Below, piece by piece: positions 1 to 9,799 of a stretch of DNA of 64,000 nt (within the stretch, counting starts at the first letter, position 1; the number at the start of each line of letters is the position of its first letter). Origin of the DNA: Rhodonellum sp041748555 (GTDB lineage: Bacteria; Bacteroidota; Bacteroidia; Cytophagales; Cyclobacteriaceae); NCBI GenBank assembly GCA_041748555.1, contig JBGTDA010000093.1, positions 1-64,000 of the forward strand, read 5' to 3'. The notes beneath the pieces are model-generated. The model saw only the letters and a program-made list of their open reading frames with translations. It was not told the DNA's origin and made no database searches. The position numbers were made by a program, and so were the translations under genes.

Positions 1-2846
1 GTGACAAAATATACATAGTCAAAACTGTTGGGATCACTGAAGTCCGCTACCCATCCAAAACTTTCCGAAAATGGAACAGTATTGGGAAATGACTGCGCAA
101 AACCGGCATAACGTGGAAATTCAAGCAATCTCATCTGCCTGAATTGAAAAGGGCTGTAAGTTTCGGAAAAATATTCAAGTCCGTCTTTGTAGGCAGAAGT
201 AAACCTATCCAGATTGTATTCATGCCCCTGATGATAAAAAATTTCTATGTCGACCGATTTCCCGTTTTTCAATTGAACTTGGTCTTTTAGCACCTCATAT
301 TTAGCAGAAACAACATTAAAAAAAGATTGGATCGGCGTATCCTGAATATAGTGAAAATATCTTCTATCACCTTCAACCCATTCCTTTTGTAGATAACCCG
401 GAGCAACTGCTATTTGATCCGGAGCCGTACTAACCACTGCTTCAAATCGGATAAAATCAGCATCACTACTAAAAAGCAAGGTTCTTATACCGTATGGATC
501 ATCATGAGGAGGGAGTTCATCAAGTTTTTCGGTTAAATCATATTTTCTTCTTTTTTCGTCACTTGACAATTCCATTTGGGAGGAATATCCAATCGAAGGA
601 AGTCCCCCACCGATAAATGTGCCATTATAGACTATTTCTCTTCCGAAACCATTGTTAGGAAATTTCTTGTTGGTCATTGAACTGAGCACCTCTACAATCA
701 AAGTATCTCCAGGTTGCATCGTTTTAGGCAAAGCCATTATCTTATACCATCCCTTTTCTTTTTGTTTTTTGAAAAACTGGAATTTTGGAGATGAAAATTT
801 TAAGGGATTGCGGTATTTTAAAGTATCTTTTTCATGTACAACCTGAAAATCACTGAGACTTGTACTTTGTAAATGAAGGGAATCTATGACTACGTCCGTC
901 TTGTTTACAAGATGCACTGTAGCTGCAAAATAAGCGTTGCGCTCATGAGGATAAAGATCTGCTTTTAACTTGACGTCAGTTACCTTTGGCTGGGGAATAA
1001 ATTCATATTGCTTCAATTGCTTTTCATATTCAGCACTCCTAATATCCTGTTCGGTGGAAGTCAAATACAGATTCTCATACACTACGCTGTTATAAATATA
1101 AATCCCTACTCCTATCCCGATTATCAAAAAGCAATAAGCCAGAATTGAAGATGTATTTCCAAGTTTCTTTCTTGCACTCGACAGCCTGCTTTTAAAGGAG
1201 TTTTCGGCTCCTCGGCTGAAGAAAATACTGAAGAACAAGATCAAGAACAACCCGATGGCCGTCCAATAGATATTGAACCAAAGCAAAGGTTCTCCAAAAT
1301 GCCCAAGGCTATTCATTTCTGACCAGCGATAACCTGGCTTGTAAGAGTAGAAAAACAGGTTGAAATCGAAGTTCCCAAATTCCCGCATTACAATCATTAC
1401 CAGCCAGACACCTATACTGGCTGCGTGACCGGCGAATTTATTGTTTACCAGCAGATGGACTGTAAATACCAAAATAACCATCTGAAGATAGTCCGGAAGA
1501 GCGATCAGGAAACTATCCACAAAATATGTGTAAAAATTGTAATTGGTATATCCTTTTAGAGTCTGAATGATAACACCGACCAAAATCGGCAAAGTCGCCA
1601 AAACCACACAGATGGAAGCCATTCCAAAGAACTTGGAAGCAATCAGTACATTGTTTTTGACAGGAAAAGTATCATTTATAGAGGAAAAGCCCGAATATTT
1701 ATCCCTATGCAGGGTCTCTCCTGTAAAAAAAACCAGTATAATAAATACAAAAACATTATAATCATACCCTTTATACTCCATGAGGATAGAAGTTACCGGA
1801 TGTGATGATACACTATAAAGTGTACTTCCAATCCAAAAATCTAGGATCAGAAATACAGTTCCGCCCAAAAGGATAGATCTGAAATAAACATCCTTGAGAA
1901 CGTTTCTGATTTCTATTTTTGTGAGCGTCTTAAAACTTAGCCATTGATAGCTTCCTGAGAAATCCGACTGGATTACCCGACCCTTGTCCTCCTCAAAAAT
2001 AACTGTAGGACTTACCAACTTGGATTTAGGCTGTTTGGTCTGAAAGAAGTAATTGAACCCGAACCTAAAATAAGCAGCAGCAAAAAACAGGATTCCCAAG
2101 GAAATCCAAAGAATCCTGTTAATCAACAGATTTCCGTTCAGTTCCATCAAGAAATTATTTTGCTCAAAAGGAGTCAGATACCTTACCTGATACGAAAAGG
2201 AGTTGAGCCCGAAGGGGTCCAGAATTTGGACTAGGTCCTTGTTTTCAATGTCCTGAGCAAGAAAATTTGCCAACAGATAGGCTATAAAGACCATTATTCC
2301 ACCGGAATAAATTGACTTTATATTACGGGTAAATACAATCAGGGCAAAAAACAGTGATCCAGCAAACCATAAATTAGGCAAAACCAAAGTGAGCCACGGG
2401 TGTAAATAATTTATCAATGTGTTGGGTCCATACCGGGCTGCTTCTGTCCAGCCTGTCAAAGGTCCAATGATACTTCCAAGATAAATACCCAGTAAGCTGC
2501 CAAGAGAAACGAAAAGCAGGGTAAAGAATGATCCCCAAAAACGGCCCATGAAGTATGCTGTTTTTGTTAAGGGATAGCTAAACAGAAATGTTCCTGTTTT
2601 ATGCTCCAGATCACGGTAAATCGGTACTCCCATAATGGCTGAAGCAATCAGAATTCCAAAAAGTGAAATCAACAACTCAAGGTTTGCAATAACTATAGGG
2701 GAATTATGATAAACTTTTTCAGAAGCCGGAGTACTTCCGGATGCGATCAGAATCAACGACACCAATGCAAGGACGGCAAAATAAATATAGGTTGCAGGTC
2801 TTGAAAACCTATACCTAAGTTCGAAAAGAAATATATTGAGAAACAT
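1..2846 (-). CDS. ABC-2 permease / M1 aminopeptidase fusion (C-terminus beyond the left edge)
   Basis: An open frame starts at an ATG at 2846 and runs without a stop off the left edge, so at least 948 residues are present. The first residues (MFLNIFLFELRYRFSRP, then a hydrophobic helix and an LEHKTGTFLFSYPLTK stretch) are those of an ABC-2 type permease, and several more hydrophobic segments follow over the first ~550 residues. The last residues visible (FGWVADFSDPNSFDYVYFV) match the segment just before the HExxH zinc site of the M1-like peptidase domain often fused to such permeases in Bacteroidota; the HExxH itself lies outside the window. The gene follows its ATPase partner by 10 bp, so the two form one operon. 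Substrate unknown. Confidence 0.85.
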   Translation of the reverse strand, partial: MFLNIFLFELRYRFSRPATYIYFAVLALVSLILIASGSTPASEKVYHNSPIVIANLELLISLFGILIASAIMGVPIYRDLEHKTGTFLFSYPLTKTAYFMGRFWGSFFTLLFVSLGSLLGIYLGSIIGPLTGWTEAARYGPNTLINYLHPWLTLVLPNLWFAGSLFFALIVFTRNIKSIYSGGIMVFIAYLLANFLAQDIENKDLVQILDPFGLNSFSYQVRYLTPFEQNNFLMELNGNLLINRILWISLGILFFAAAYFRFGFNYFFQTKQPKSKLVSPTVIFEEDKGRVIQSDFSGSYQWLSFKTLTKIEIRNVLKDVYFRSILLGGTVFLILDFWIGSTLYSVSSHPVTSILMEYKGYDYNVFVFIILVFFTGETLHRDKYSGFSSINDTFPVKNNVLIASKFFGMASICVVLATLPILVGVIIQTLKGYTNYNFYTYFVDSFLIALPDYLQMVILVFTVHLLVNNKFAGHAASIGVWLVMIVMREFGNFDFNLFFYSYKPGYRWSEMNSLGHFGEPLLWFNIYWTAIGLFLILFFSIFFSRGAENSFKSRLSSARKKLGNTSSILAYCFLIIGIGVGIYIYNSVVYENLYLTSTEQDIRSAEYEKQLKQYEFIPQPKVTDVKLKADLYPHERNAYFAATVHLVNKTDVVIDSLHLQSTSLSDFQVVHEKDTLKYRNPLKFSSPKFQFFKKQKEKGWYKIMALPKTMQPGDTLIVEVLSSMTNKKFPNNGFGREIVYNGTFIGGGLPSIGYSSQMELSSDEKRRKYDLTEKLDELPPHDDPYGIRTLLFSSDADFIRFEAVVSTAPDQIAVAPGYLQKEWVEGDRRYFHYIQDTPIQSFFNVVSAKYEVLKDQVQLKNGKSVDIEIFYHQGHEYNLDRFTSAYKDGLEYFSETYSPFQFRQMRLLEFPRYAGFAQSFPNTVPFSESFGWVADFSDPNSFDYVYFV

Positions 2847-2856
2847 GAGTCAAGGA

Positions 2857-3744
2857 TTAAATAGTGATTGGATCAACTTTCCTGGAAATCCTGTTAAAAT
2901 ACACATCCTCCAGATCAGGGTTGGTGGCAGTAAATCCTTCATTCAATGCTATTTCACTTGCTACTCTCAAACTTAACTTTCCTTCCTTGAGCTTTGTGGA
3001 AATCACGTAGTAGTGATTTCTATATTCTTCCAACTCCTGCTTGTGAATGGTTTTTTGAAAAATCTTTCCATTTAACTCTTCAATTCCCTCCATCGGTCTG
3101 CCTTCCATCAGTAGCTCACCGGCACATATAATAGCCATCCGGGAACATAAAGTGCTGACATCCTCAACTATATGCGTGGAAAGTATAACGATGGTATTCT
3201 CACCCAATTCGCTCAAAAGATTATAAAACCGGGTTCTTTCAGAAGGATCAAGTCCTGCAGTGGGTTCATCCACAATAATCAATGAAGGATTTCCTGCCAA
3301 TGCTTGTGCAATACCGAATCGCTGTCGCATTCCTCCTGAAAAAGTGCCTAAAGCTTTTTTACGGTCTTTAAAAAGGTTTACCTTATTCAGCAAGCTTTCA
3401 ACAAGATACTTTCGATCCTTTTTGTCACTAATACCTTTCATCTGAGCAATATGGTCCAACATTACTTCAGCATTGATCCTCGGATATAGACCGAAATCCT
3501 GTGGGAGATATCCCAATTTTTCACGAATCGCCTGTTTGTTTTCCATAACATTTATGTCATCTAAAAAGACACTTCCTGAATCGGCATCCTGTAAGGTTGC
3601 TATTGTTCTCATGAGAGTTGATTTTCCGGCACCATTTGGACCCAAAAGACCGAACATACCTTGATGAATGGTTAGCGAAATATCATTCAGCGCCTTTACA
3701 CCGCTGGGATAAGTTTTAGAGAGATTACTGATTGTCAATTTCAT
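2857..3744 (-). CDS. ABC transporter ATP-binding protein
   Basis: This is the cytoplasmic nucleotide-binding subunit (295 residues) that drives the permease/peptidase encoded just downstream. Visible motifs in order: Walker A GPNGAGKST at residues 35-43, a Q-loop PQDFG near 81-85, the signature FSGGM at 135-139, Walker B LIIVDE at 155-160 followed by the D-loop PTAGLD, and an H-loop STHIVED near 190. The C-terminal ~90 residues form the extension usual in ABC-2 exporters. The gene is first in a two-gene operon reading leftwards. The substrate cannot be deduced. The enzyme class is certain from the intact ATPase motifs. Confidence 0.95.
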   Translation of the reverse strand: MKLTISNLSKTYPSGVKALNDISLTIHQGMFGLLGPNGAGKSTLMRTIATLQDADSGSVFLDDINVMENKQAIREKLGYLPQDFGLYPRINAEVMLDHIAQMKGISDKKDRKYLVESLLNKVNLFKDRKKALGTFSGGMRQRFGIAQALAGNPSLIIVDEPTAGLDPSERTRFYNLLSELGENTIVILSTHIVEDVSTLCSRMAIICAGELLMEGRPMEGIEELNGKIFQKTIHKQELEEYRNHYYVISTKLKEGKLSLRVASEIALNEGFTATNPDLEDVYFNRISRKVDPITI

Positions 3745-3906
3745 AAAATGATGAGTTTAAAATATGATCAAAAAAGAAAAATAAAAATATATAAATCTAT
3801 GAATAGCAGGTAAATATACTAATCCACCATCAATAAAAAAATGGATAGGTTTAAGCTTAGATTAACATCCTATTATAAAAATGTCATTATTCCGAGATTA
3901 ACAATA

Positions 3907-4689
3907 TCATTTATTTATATCCGCTATTCTGCCGGTAGCATTCGTTTTTATAAGAAATTCTTGCAAGATGATACTATAAGCTTCGATCAATAAAGCCATA
4001 CCTTTTCATGGATTCTACAGATACAAAAAAGGTATTTTTTATTCTCCAATTGTGGGTATATTTTTAAAAACTGTTTGCGCATCTTCTCCTGCAACATAGG
4101 AGGCTCCTTCCTCAACTCCCATACCGACAACAATCTCATTTTTGGGATTGTAAGAACTAAAAGGCTTGTGCGCAAGCCTACGCTCCTCCTCGCAGGTAAA
4201 AAGTAATCCATCCGCTGCATTGACAACACGACTTTCTATCAGTTTCCAATAAAGTGATTTTCTTATTGCTTTTAATTTCCTTCCATTGGCCCGGTGAAGA
4301 TAAGGAGCCAACATTCCATGAGGCATAACAAAAACCTGAAGTGTCCCATCAGGATCATTTGGAAAAAATTTTCTTAATTTTTTAACAGCTTTATGGACAG
4401 CATAAGAATGGTAAAGCCATAGTCCATGAATTATCAGCACATCAAACCGAATGAGATTTGCTTCAAGCCATGGAAGCAATATGGAAGAATACCGCCAAAA
4501 ACCAGTGCCCGAACCTAACGGATGGTGGACAATTAAATCGTGTGACAAAAATGCTGAGTTTGGATCATCGAGACTTACTACTTCATTTTGAACACCGGAT
4601 TCATCCAAACCATGTATCATTGTGCGAACCGCCTGACTTACGCCTCCCATCTTTGGATCCATTTTTTCTACCACGTGAAGTACTTTCAT
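3907..4689 (-). pseudogene. Decayed family-4 glycosyltransferase
   Basis: An intact frame of 216 residues (4689 to 4039) begins MKVLHVVEKMDPKMGGVSQA and has the GT-B N-terminal half of a glycosyltransferase, including a PHGMLAPY segment. Near GVEEGASYVAGEDAQ the homology moves to a second frame (FLKIYPQLENKKYLF-IC-RIHEK) and then, at about 4012, to a third frame (GMALLIEAY). Two frameshifts are therefore needed. The C-terminal nucleotide-sugar domain (roughly 180 residues) is missing, and the last coding stretch up to a TGA at 3907 runs into a short repeat also found at 17771-17819. It lies beside a nucleotide-sugar enzyme gene, as expected for a polysaccharide locus remnant. Frameshift positions are approximate; sequencing errors could explain the shifts but not the missing domain. 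Confidence 0.8.
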
Positions 4690-5078
4690 GTTGTATATTT
4701 ACTTTGCTGTTTCAGGTAAAAACTGGAAAACAAAATCAACCCACAGGAGAATAGAATATAGAAACTGATCTTCAAATCGGATTTTGTACCCATATTTACT
4801 AAAAAACGTGTTCAAAGTATGCAGATGAGAGAAATATGTTTTAAACATTATTCCTTTTGTTGAATAAATGTTAAAAACTATTCAAAAAATTCTAAAGTTT
4901 TTTAAATATCCAATCAACTGAGGATACAAAGCCCCTTTTTTCTCCTGATGATTAACAGGTTTATTTAATCCTGGGATTCAACAACAACCAAGATCCCAAA
5001 AATCTTATTTACAAAAGAAATGAAAGCATTGATCAGTTTAAAATTAAACCAATCAAAGCTTTATGATTTCAGATTAGT
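4690..5078. other. AT-rich intergenic region
   Basis: This 389-base gap separates the start of the glycosyltransferase relic from the end of the SDR gene, which reads in the same direction. No convincing coding sequence, RNA gene or terminator was seen. It presumably holds the promoter of the relic. Confidence 0.5.
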
Positions 5079-6026
5079 TTAAAAAGCTCCATTCATCAGC
5101 TGATTTTCAAAATAAGCGATGGTTTTCACCAATCCCTCATCCAGTTTTACTTTTGGCTCCCAATCAAGCTCTTTCTTTGCTAGATCAATAACAGGTTTTC
5201 TTTGCATCGGATCATCCTGCGGCAGGGGCAAAAAAACCAATTTACTGTTGCTCCCGGTAAGTTTAATTACCTTTTCGGCAAGCTCCAACATGGTGAATTC
5301 ACCGGGATTTCCAATATTGACAGGTCCTGTAAATCCATCACGGGAGTTCATAAGGCGGTACATTCCTTCAATATTGTCGTCAACATAACAAAAACTTCTG
5401 GATTGTTTTCCGTTTCCGAAGATCGTAATGTCCTGACCTTTCAGTGCCTGCACAATAAAATTACTTACTACTCTGCCATCATTGGGATGCATATTCGGAC
5501 CATAGGTGTTGAAAATCCTCATAACCTTAATTTGAACCTGATGTTGTCGGTAATAATCAAAAAACAATGTTTCCGCACATCTTTTTCCTTCATCGTAGCA
5601 AGCCCTGATACCGATGGTATTCACGCTTCCTTTATAACTTTCAGGTTGAGGATGTACTTCCGGATCGCCATAAACCTCTGAGGTGCTGGCTTGTAAAATC
5701 TTTATCTTCAGTCTCTTGGCCAACCCAAGCATATTGATGGCTCCAATTACACTTGTCTTGGTTGTCTGCACCGGGTCAAACTGATAATGGACCGGACTGG
5801 CAGGACAGGCCAGATTGTAAATTTCATCCACCTCTACATACAATGGGAAGGTAATATCCTGTCTAAGAAATTCAAAATTCTTATTGTCGAGCAGATGGTG
5901 GATATTTGATTTTCTACCTGTAAAAAGGTTGTCGACACACAAGACTTCATTTCCCTCGTTGAGCAGCCGCTCGCAGAGGTGTGAGCCCAAAAAACCGGAG
6001 CCTCCGGTTACCAATATTCTTTTCAT
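5079..6026 (-). CDS. UDP-glucuronate decarboxylase-like SDR (UDP-xylose synthase family)
   Basis: The predicted role is the NAD-dependent conversion of UDP-glucuronate to UDP-xylose in the cytoplasm, feeding cell-surface glycan synthesis. The 315-residue protein is full length for the extended SDR family. It has the Rossmann motif TGGSGFLGSH at residues 7-16, the NLACPASPVHYQ stretch characteristic of this decarboxylase group, STSEVYGDP at 114-122 with the Glu used by decarboxylases, the catalytic pair Y144 and K148 (YDEGK), and RIFNTYGPNMHPNDGRVVSNF. These extended motifs separate it from UDP-glucose 4-epimerases. The neighbouring glycosyltransferase is a pseudogene, so its product may now be used by enzymes elsewhere. 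Strong assignment by family; the exact sugar is inferred. Confidence 0.9.
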   Translation of the reverse strand: MKRILVTGGSGFLGSHLCERLLNEGNEVLCVDNLFTGRKSNIHHLLDNKNFEFLRQDITFPLYVEVDEIYNLACPASPVHYQFDPVQTTKTSVIGAINMLGLAKRLKIKILQASTSEVYGDPEVHPQPESYKGSVNTIGIRACYDEGKRCAETLFFDYYRQHQVQIKVMRIFNTYGPNMHPNDGRVVSNFIVQALKGQDITIFGNGKQSRSFCYVDDNIEGMYRLMNSRDGFTGPVNIGNPGEFTMLELAEKVIKLTGSNSKLVFLPLPQDDPMQRKPVIDLAKKELDWEPKVKLDEGLVKTIAYFENQLMNGAF

Positions 6027-6239
6027 TTAATGTTCATTTAAATTTGATTGGCTAAAATTAACATTTATCCTGAAATTCTCCGGGATATGTGGCTATTTGA
6101 ATTGAACAAAATTCTTTAACTGTTTTTGGGTCTGTATTTTACTGATATTTTAAAGAACCTCAAAAAAATCCTTAATCCTCCACTTCCTTGTAAGCAATCA
6201 TTTTATTTATCCCATAAGGTGCTAAAAATTATTTCTCTT

Positions 6240-6659
6240 TCACCAAACCAAACCAAAAATATAAGGAACTATCCAGGCAAAATAAAAAAGACCTGACAGA
6301 CCTAAATTATCTCTTAAAACCCTGACTGTCATTTCGTGGATAGATGCGGCTTCGTCGATAGACAAAAAAGCGAAAACGAAAGACAGGCCGTACCAACATA
6401 AAGCAGGTTCTTTTAATCTCCTTGTTAAGCTTGCAATTAAGAAGAGGATAACAGAGGAAATGAAAAGAATTAAAGCAGAAAAAAAAGAAGGAATATTGGC
6501 TTCCTGATCAAAATCCAATAAAATCACCAATTTTTCAATTTTGGTATTGGAAGGATAATGGAATGAAAAATAGAGCCCCATTATATTTGCAATCAATAAG
6601 GTCAATACAATCAAAAATAGGATTCCTAAAACTTTCTTTGGTATAATATTGTAATCCAT
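6240..6659 (-). CDS. Small integral membrane protein of unknown function
   Basis: A 139-residue protein with about four hydrophobic segments (roughly residues 9-32, 57-78, 86-101 and 121-139). A polar motif LSIDEAASIHE lies between the third and fourth segments; similar acidic/His motifs occur in uncharacterised bacterial membrane proteins. The protein stops within the last hydrophobic stretch, directly after GLVW, which suggests that the C-terminus may be shortened, but no obvious continuation was found in another frame. No function can be named. It has no close neighbours in the same operon. Confidence 0.55.
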   Translation of the reverse strand: MDYNIIPKKVLGILFLIVLTLLIANIMGLYFSFHYPSNTKIEKLVILLDFDQEANIPSFFSALILFISSVILFLIASLTRRLKEPALCWYGLSFVFAFLSIDEAASIHEMTVRVLRDNLGLSGLFYFAWIVPYIFGLVW

Positions 6660-6775
6660 AAAAATCGGTAATTTGACGTCAGTGTTAAAACAACGTTACT
6701 AATTTGTTAAATTTTCTTTAATTATAAAAATGATCTAAAAAATAATCGGTACAAAAACACAGTTTACCGTCTGAT

Positions 6776-7324
6776 TTACCCGGAAATTTTCTCTGAAGGA
6801 CAGTTCTTAAGTTCCTCAATAGCATTATTCAAATCCTTTAAAGCATCCTCAATATAGGATATTCCTTCTTCAGCAAAACCCCTTGCTTTGCCTAAGTGCA
6901 AGGCAAAATCCTCCTTGTTTTCTGATTTTTGAGCTTTCAAGGAAAAATTAAAGGCGTCATCAAATCTGCTTCTTGCAGAAATAAAATTGCTTTCTGCCTG
7001 ACTGGATTGCATTTCTGCAAGGTGGCAATTGATTTCATCTGCCTCCTCCTCCGCCTTGATAGCATGAAGAATGGCAAAACCTATCTGTGCCTTGGCTTGA
7101 TCCAGTTCAGTATTTGCTTTACCTGCATATTCCTGGATTTCTTCCACGGTAGATAGCGCATAGCATTTCCTGATCATATCCAATGTCAATCCCGCAAATT
7201 CTTTTGATTTGATTCCGGATTCAAAGGAGTTGGTCAGCCTATCATACACCTGATTGTTTTGACTAAAAGAATGATGGGAATTTAATATTAATAGGGCGAT
7301 AAAAACCGATACGAATGTTCTCAT
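6776..7324 (-). CDS. Secreted helical protein of unknown function
   Basis: A 182-residue protein with a clear signal peptide (MRTFVSVFIALLILNSHHSFS, cleavage predicted near residue 21). The mature part is predicted to be almost all helical and rich in Ala, Glu and Lys, with regularly spaced hydrophobic positions that would suit a helical bundle or coiled coil in the periplasm or outside. Three Cys residues are present. No catalytic motif was recognised. It stands alone between a membrane protein gene downstream and an SDR gene upstream, with gaps of more than 100 bases on both sides. Confidence 0.7.
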   Translation of the reverse strand: MRTFVSVFIALLILNSHHSFSQNNQVYDRLTNSFESGIKSKEFAGLTLDMIRKCYALSTVEEIQEYAGKANTELDQAKAQIGFAILHAIKAEEEADEINCHLAEMQSSQAESNFISARSRFDDAFNFSLKAQKSENKEDFALHLGKARGFAEEGISYIEDALKDLNNAIEELKNCPSEKISG

Positions 7325-7548
7325 AGTCTGGGTTTGTTAATTAAATATGACATTTTCTGCTCTGATGGTTTGGTTTTAAACCTTTTGCGGCTCGATTCAG
7401 CAAATTTGGGATGTTCAGGCAAGGAATTAACTGAACTTTAATTTATCCTTTATTTATTTAAAATAATAATAATTCATCAAATTTCTCCTGTTCCAAAAAA
7501 TGTACCATGATTTAAAAGGTTGGTTTTTTTGACAAACCTGATGCATTA

Positions 7549-7578
7549 TAAAAAAGAGGATGCGGTCACTGCATCCTC
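7549..7578 (-). terminator. Intrinsic terminator of the SDR gene
   Basis: Read on the minus strand, an 8-bp perfect stem (GAGGATGC / GCATCCTC) with a 7-base loop is followed by a run of T. It lies about 40 bases after the stop of the SDR gene at 7620. Confidence 0.85.
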
Positions 7579-7619
7579 CCCATTTTTTCAATTTTTCAAA
7601 CCGATTTGTTCTCTATTGA

Positions 7620-8333
7620 TTATGACGTCTGACTTGGCCGGACTTCGATTTTACTCGGCAGCGTACGGGGATGCATCTGCATCAGATTGACCACCATCTG
7701 ACCAATATCCTGAACCTGTATCTTCCAAGAATCTTTCTCACTCGGCTCATGGTTATTGAAGTGTGTTGCCACCGAACCTGGCATAATCGTAGTCACTTTC
7801 ACACCATATTCCCTAAGGTCCAGCATTATAGCCTGTGAAAACCCGGTCAAACCAAATTTACTTGCATTATAAGCGGATCCTCCTGCAAAAAAGTTTGTGC
7901 CTGCCAGACTTGATATGGTGATAAAATATCCTTTGGACTCTTTTAATGCCTCAAGTCCAGCTTTGATACTGTAAAAAACTCCTGTTAAATTGGTGTCTAT
8001 GGTATCCTTCCATTGGGCTTCAGTCAAATCTTCAACTGAACTAAAATGTCCGACACCTGCATTGGCAACTAGAAGATCAAGCTTTCCCCATTTCTGTACC
8101 AATTGATCAACGGCTTTTTTTTGTGAGGAAAGTTCCTTCACATCAGCCTCAATTCCTATCACCTCTCCTCTACCCAGTTTCTCCAGCTCCTTCACCGCTT
8201 GATCGGCGTTTTCCTTTGAGCGGCTTGTGATCACCACTTTCATATCCTGCATCATCAGGGCAGCGGCAATGCCGTATCCAATTCCTTTGGAACCTCCCGT
8301 TATCAATGCTGTTTTGTTTTCTATGTTTTGCAT
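7620..8333 (-). CDS. Classical SDR family oxidoreductase
   Basis: A 237-residue NAD(P)-dependent dehydrogenase/reductase of the classical short-chain family. Visible features: the cofactor motif TGGSKGIG at residues 12-19, NAG at 91-93, the catalytic Ser at 141/142, Tyr155 and Lys159 (YNASK), and the PG motif PGSVAT after strand 6. The R38-x-x region after strand 2 (TSRSK) favours NADP(H). The length is typical. The substrate is not evident. The gene is monocistronic with a strong terminator downstream. Confidence 0.9.
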   Translation of the reverse strand: MQNIENKTALITGGSKGIGYGIAAALMMQDMKVVITSRSKENADQAVKELEKLGRGEVIGIEADVKELSSQKKAVDQLVQKWGKLDLLVANAGVGHFSSVEDLTEAQWKDTIDTNLTGVFYSIKAGLEALKESKGYFITISSLAGTNFFAGGSAYNASKFGLTGFSQAIMLDLREYGVKVTTIMPGSVATHFNNHEPSEKDSWKIQVQDIGQMVVNLMQMHPRTLPSKIEVRPSQTS

Positions 8334-8690
8334 AAGTTGAATTATTTAAAAATGATTAATATATCTATTAGGTTACTCATTTGAACCTTCTAAAGTTCAA
8401 ACAAGCGGAAATTTTTCTTGTATTTCTTGTTGGATTTTTTTTGAAATACATCACCCACAGAATCAAGATCCTTTGGGAGGCAACCTATTTTAACATGGAA
8501 ATTGTCTTTCCTTCTTTTCTTTATCTGATAAAATATTACATTTTACCTGATAATATTTAAATTTATCAAAGGATCTTCATCATAAAACAGCATGAAAATC
8601 CTGAGTGAAACGGATGATGGATCCGCTAAAATAAACGGATCCGTAAAAATTTATTAAATTTTTGAAAAGTAAAAAATTTAAAGAAAAAAC
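8334..8690. other. Divergent intergenic region with a GGATCCG palindrome pair
   Basis: The 357-base region between the SDR gene (minus) and the SRPBCC gene (plus) is AT-rich. At 8619-8644 it contains two palindromic GGATCC cores, GGATCCG and CGGATCC, 10 bases apart, the second inside the perfect palindrome ACGGATCCGT. They lie about 50 bases before the SRPBCC start and could be an operator or a hairpin. No T-run follows, so a terminator is unlikely. Confidence 0.35.
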
Positions 8691-9149
8691 ATGATGACGC
8701 TCGAAATCAAGGTTGCATATCAGATCCAAAAACCTGTTACAGAAGTTTTTGAAGCCATTGTGGATCCTAAAAAAATGACAAATTATTTTATATCCGAAAG
8801 TTCAGGCAGAATGGAAGCGGGAAAAACAGTTTTCTGGAAATTTCCTGAATTCGAAGCAGAAGAACCTATTCAGGTAGAAAAGGTGGTGCAGGATAATTTG
8901 GTTTCGTTTTACTGGAAAATAGATGGTATGGATCATCTGACGGAAATCACGCTCGAACCGAAGGAAAACGACTCCACCTTGGTTACCATTACCGAGAAAG
9001 AACGCGAAAACGATGTTGCCGGGATCAATTGGCTTAAGGGAAACACAGAAGGTTGGGCCAATTTTTTATGTTGTCTGAAAGCTTATCTGGAATACGGCAT
9101 CAATCTCAGAAAAGGCGGCTATGATTATCTGAAAAAAGACAAGCTGTAA
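8691..9149 (+). CDS. SRPBCC (AHSA1-like) domain protein
   Basis: A 152-residue protein that fits a single START/Bet v1-type fold. The N-terminal strand plus KPVTEVFEAIVDPKKMTNYF is the classic start of the activator-of-Hsp90-ATPase-like group, followed by alternating strands (VEKVVQDNLVSFYWKI, TEITLEPKEND-STLVTITE) and the C-terminal helix GWANFLCCLKAYLEYG. These proteins bind hydrophobic ligands in a cavity; ligand and role are unknown here. Two ATG codons lie in tandem at 8691 and 8694 and either could be used. No ArsR-type regulator adjoins it, although such pairs are common. Confidence 0.85.
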   Translation: MMTLEIKVAYQIQKPVTEVFEAIVDPKKMTNYFISESSGRMEAGKTVFWKFPEFEAEEPIQVEKVVQDNLVSFYWKIDGMDHLTEITLEPKENDSTLVTITEKERENDVAGINWLKGNTEGWANFLCCLKAYLEYGINLRKGGYDYLKKDKL

Positions 9150-9371
9150 CATCCGGCAACGAGGAGATCGTCATTCCACTTCACATTGTTCGCATCCGAC
9201 CGAAAACGTTCGTATTTTTTCTTATAGGAAATCATAAACCTCTTAATCATATGACTTTTCACTAAAATTATCCGGCATAATTATAGAAAATCAATAATGT
9301 GGGACCAAATCCCTAACTGATTCAGCAGTATTGGTTTGTCCTGGACATTCATCATTAATCCTTTCGGAACT

Positions 9372-9787
9372 ATGTGGAAAAATTTATTTTAAAATCGGTT
9401 TTCGTAATCTTATCAAAAACAAAACCTACACAGCAATTAACATGTTGGGCCTGACTGTCGGGATTTCTGCTACAGTAAGCTTCCCAGTTGTTCAATAAAC
9501 AGTTTATGAAAGTGACTCTAATCGGGATTGTCGCCGCTTCGCCTGTGAGCTTCTATTTTATGCAGGAGTGGCTAACAGACTTTGCAGTAAAAACTTCAAT
9601 GGGACCCGGTTTATTTCCGGTCTCCATCATCATCGGGGCACCGTTTTCAGTTTGCATTGTCAGCGTCCAAACGGTGAAAGCTTCTTGGCTCAACCCCGTA
9701 AAATCATTGAAATCAGAATTATCGGTCAAAAATTTGATCAACATTCGGCAAATATATAAAATGGCAAATCCAAATATTAACCATTAA
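9372..9787 (+). pseudogene. FtsX/MacB-type ABC permease relic with large internal deletion
   Basis: Two ends of one permease are joined. From ATG 9372 the sequence reads MWKNLF, then, after a one-base shift, KIGFRNLIKNKTYTAINMLG, the conserved N-terminus of Bacteroidota FtsX-type permeases. At about 9470-9490 it jumps to the C-terminal region, reading FNKQFMKVTLIGIVAASPVS, then FYFMQEWLTDFA, then VSVQTVKASWLNPVKSLKSE, the typical end of the same family. About 650 of ~800 residues are missing. A second, longer relative starts at 10290. The piece is non-functional. Confidence 0.85.
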
Positions 9788-9799
9788 ACTCCAACAAAA

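Noticed and set aside
5119..5681. Plus-strand open frames across the UDP-glucuronate decarboxylase gene.
   Set aside because: They are antisense shadows of a strongly conserved enzyme and have no family features.
8619..8644. GGATCCG palindromes as a terminator for the SDR gene.
   Set aside because: They lie upstream of the SDR start, not downstream, and no T-run follows.
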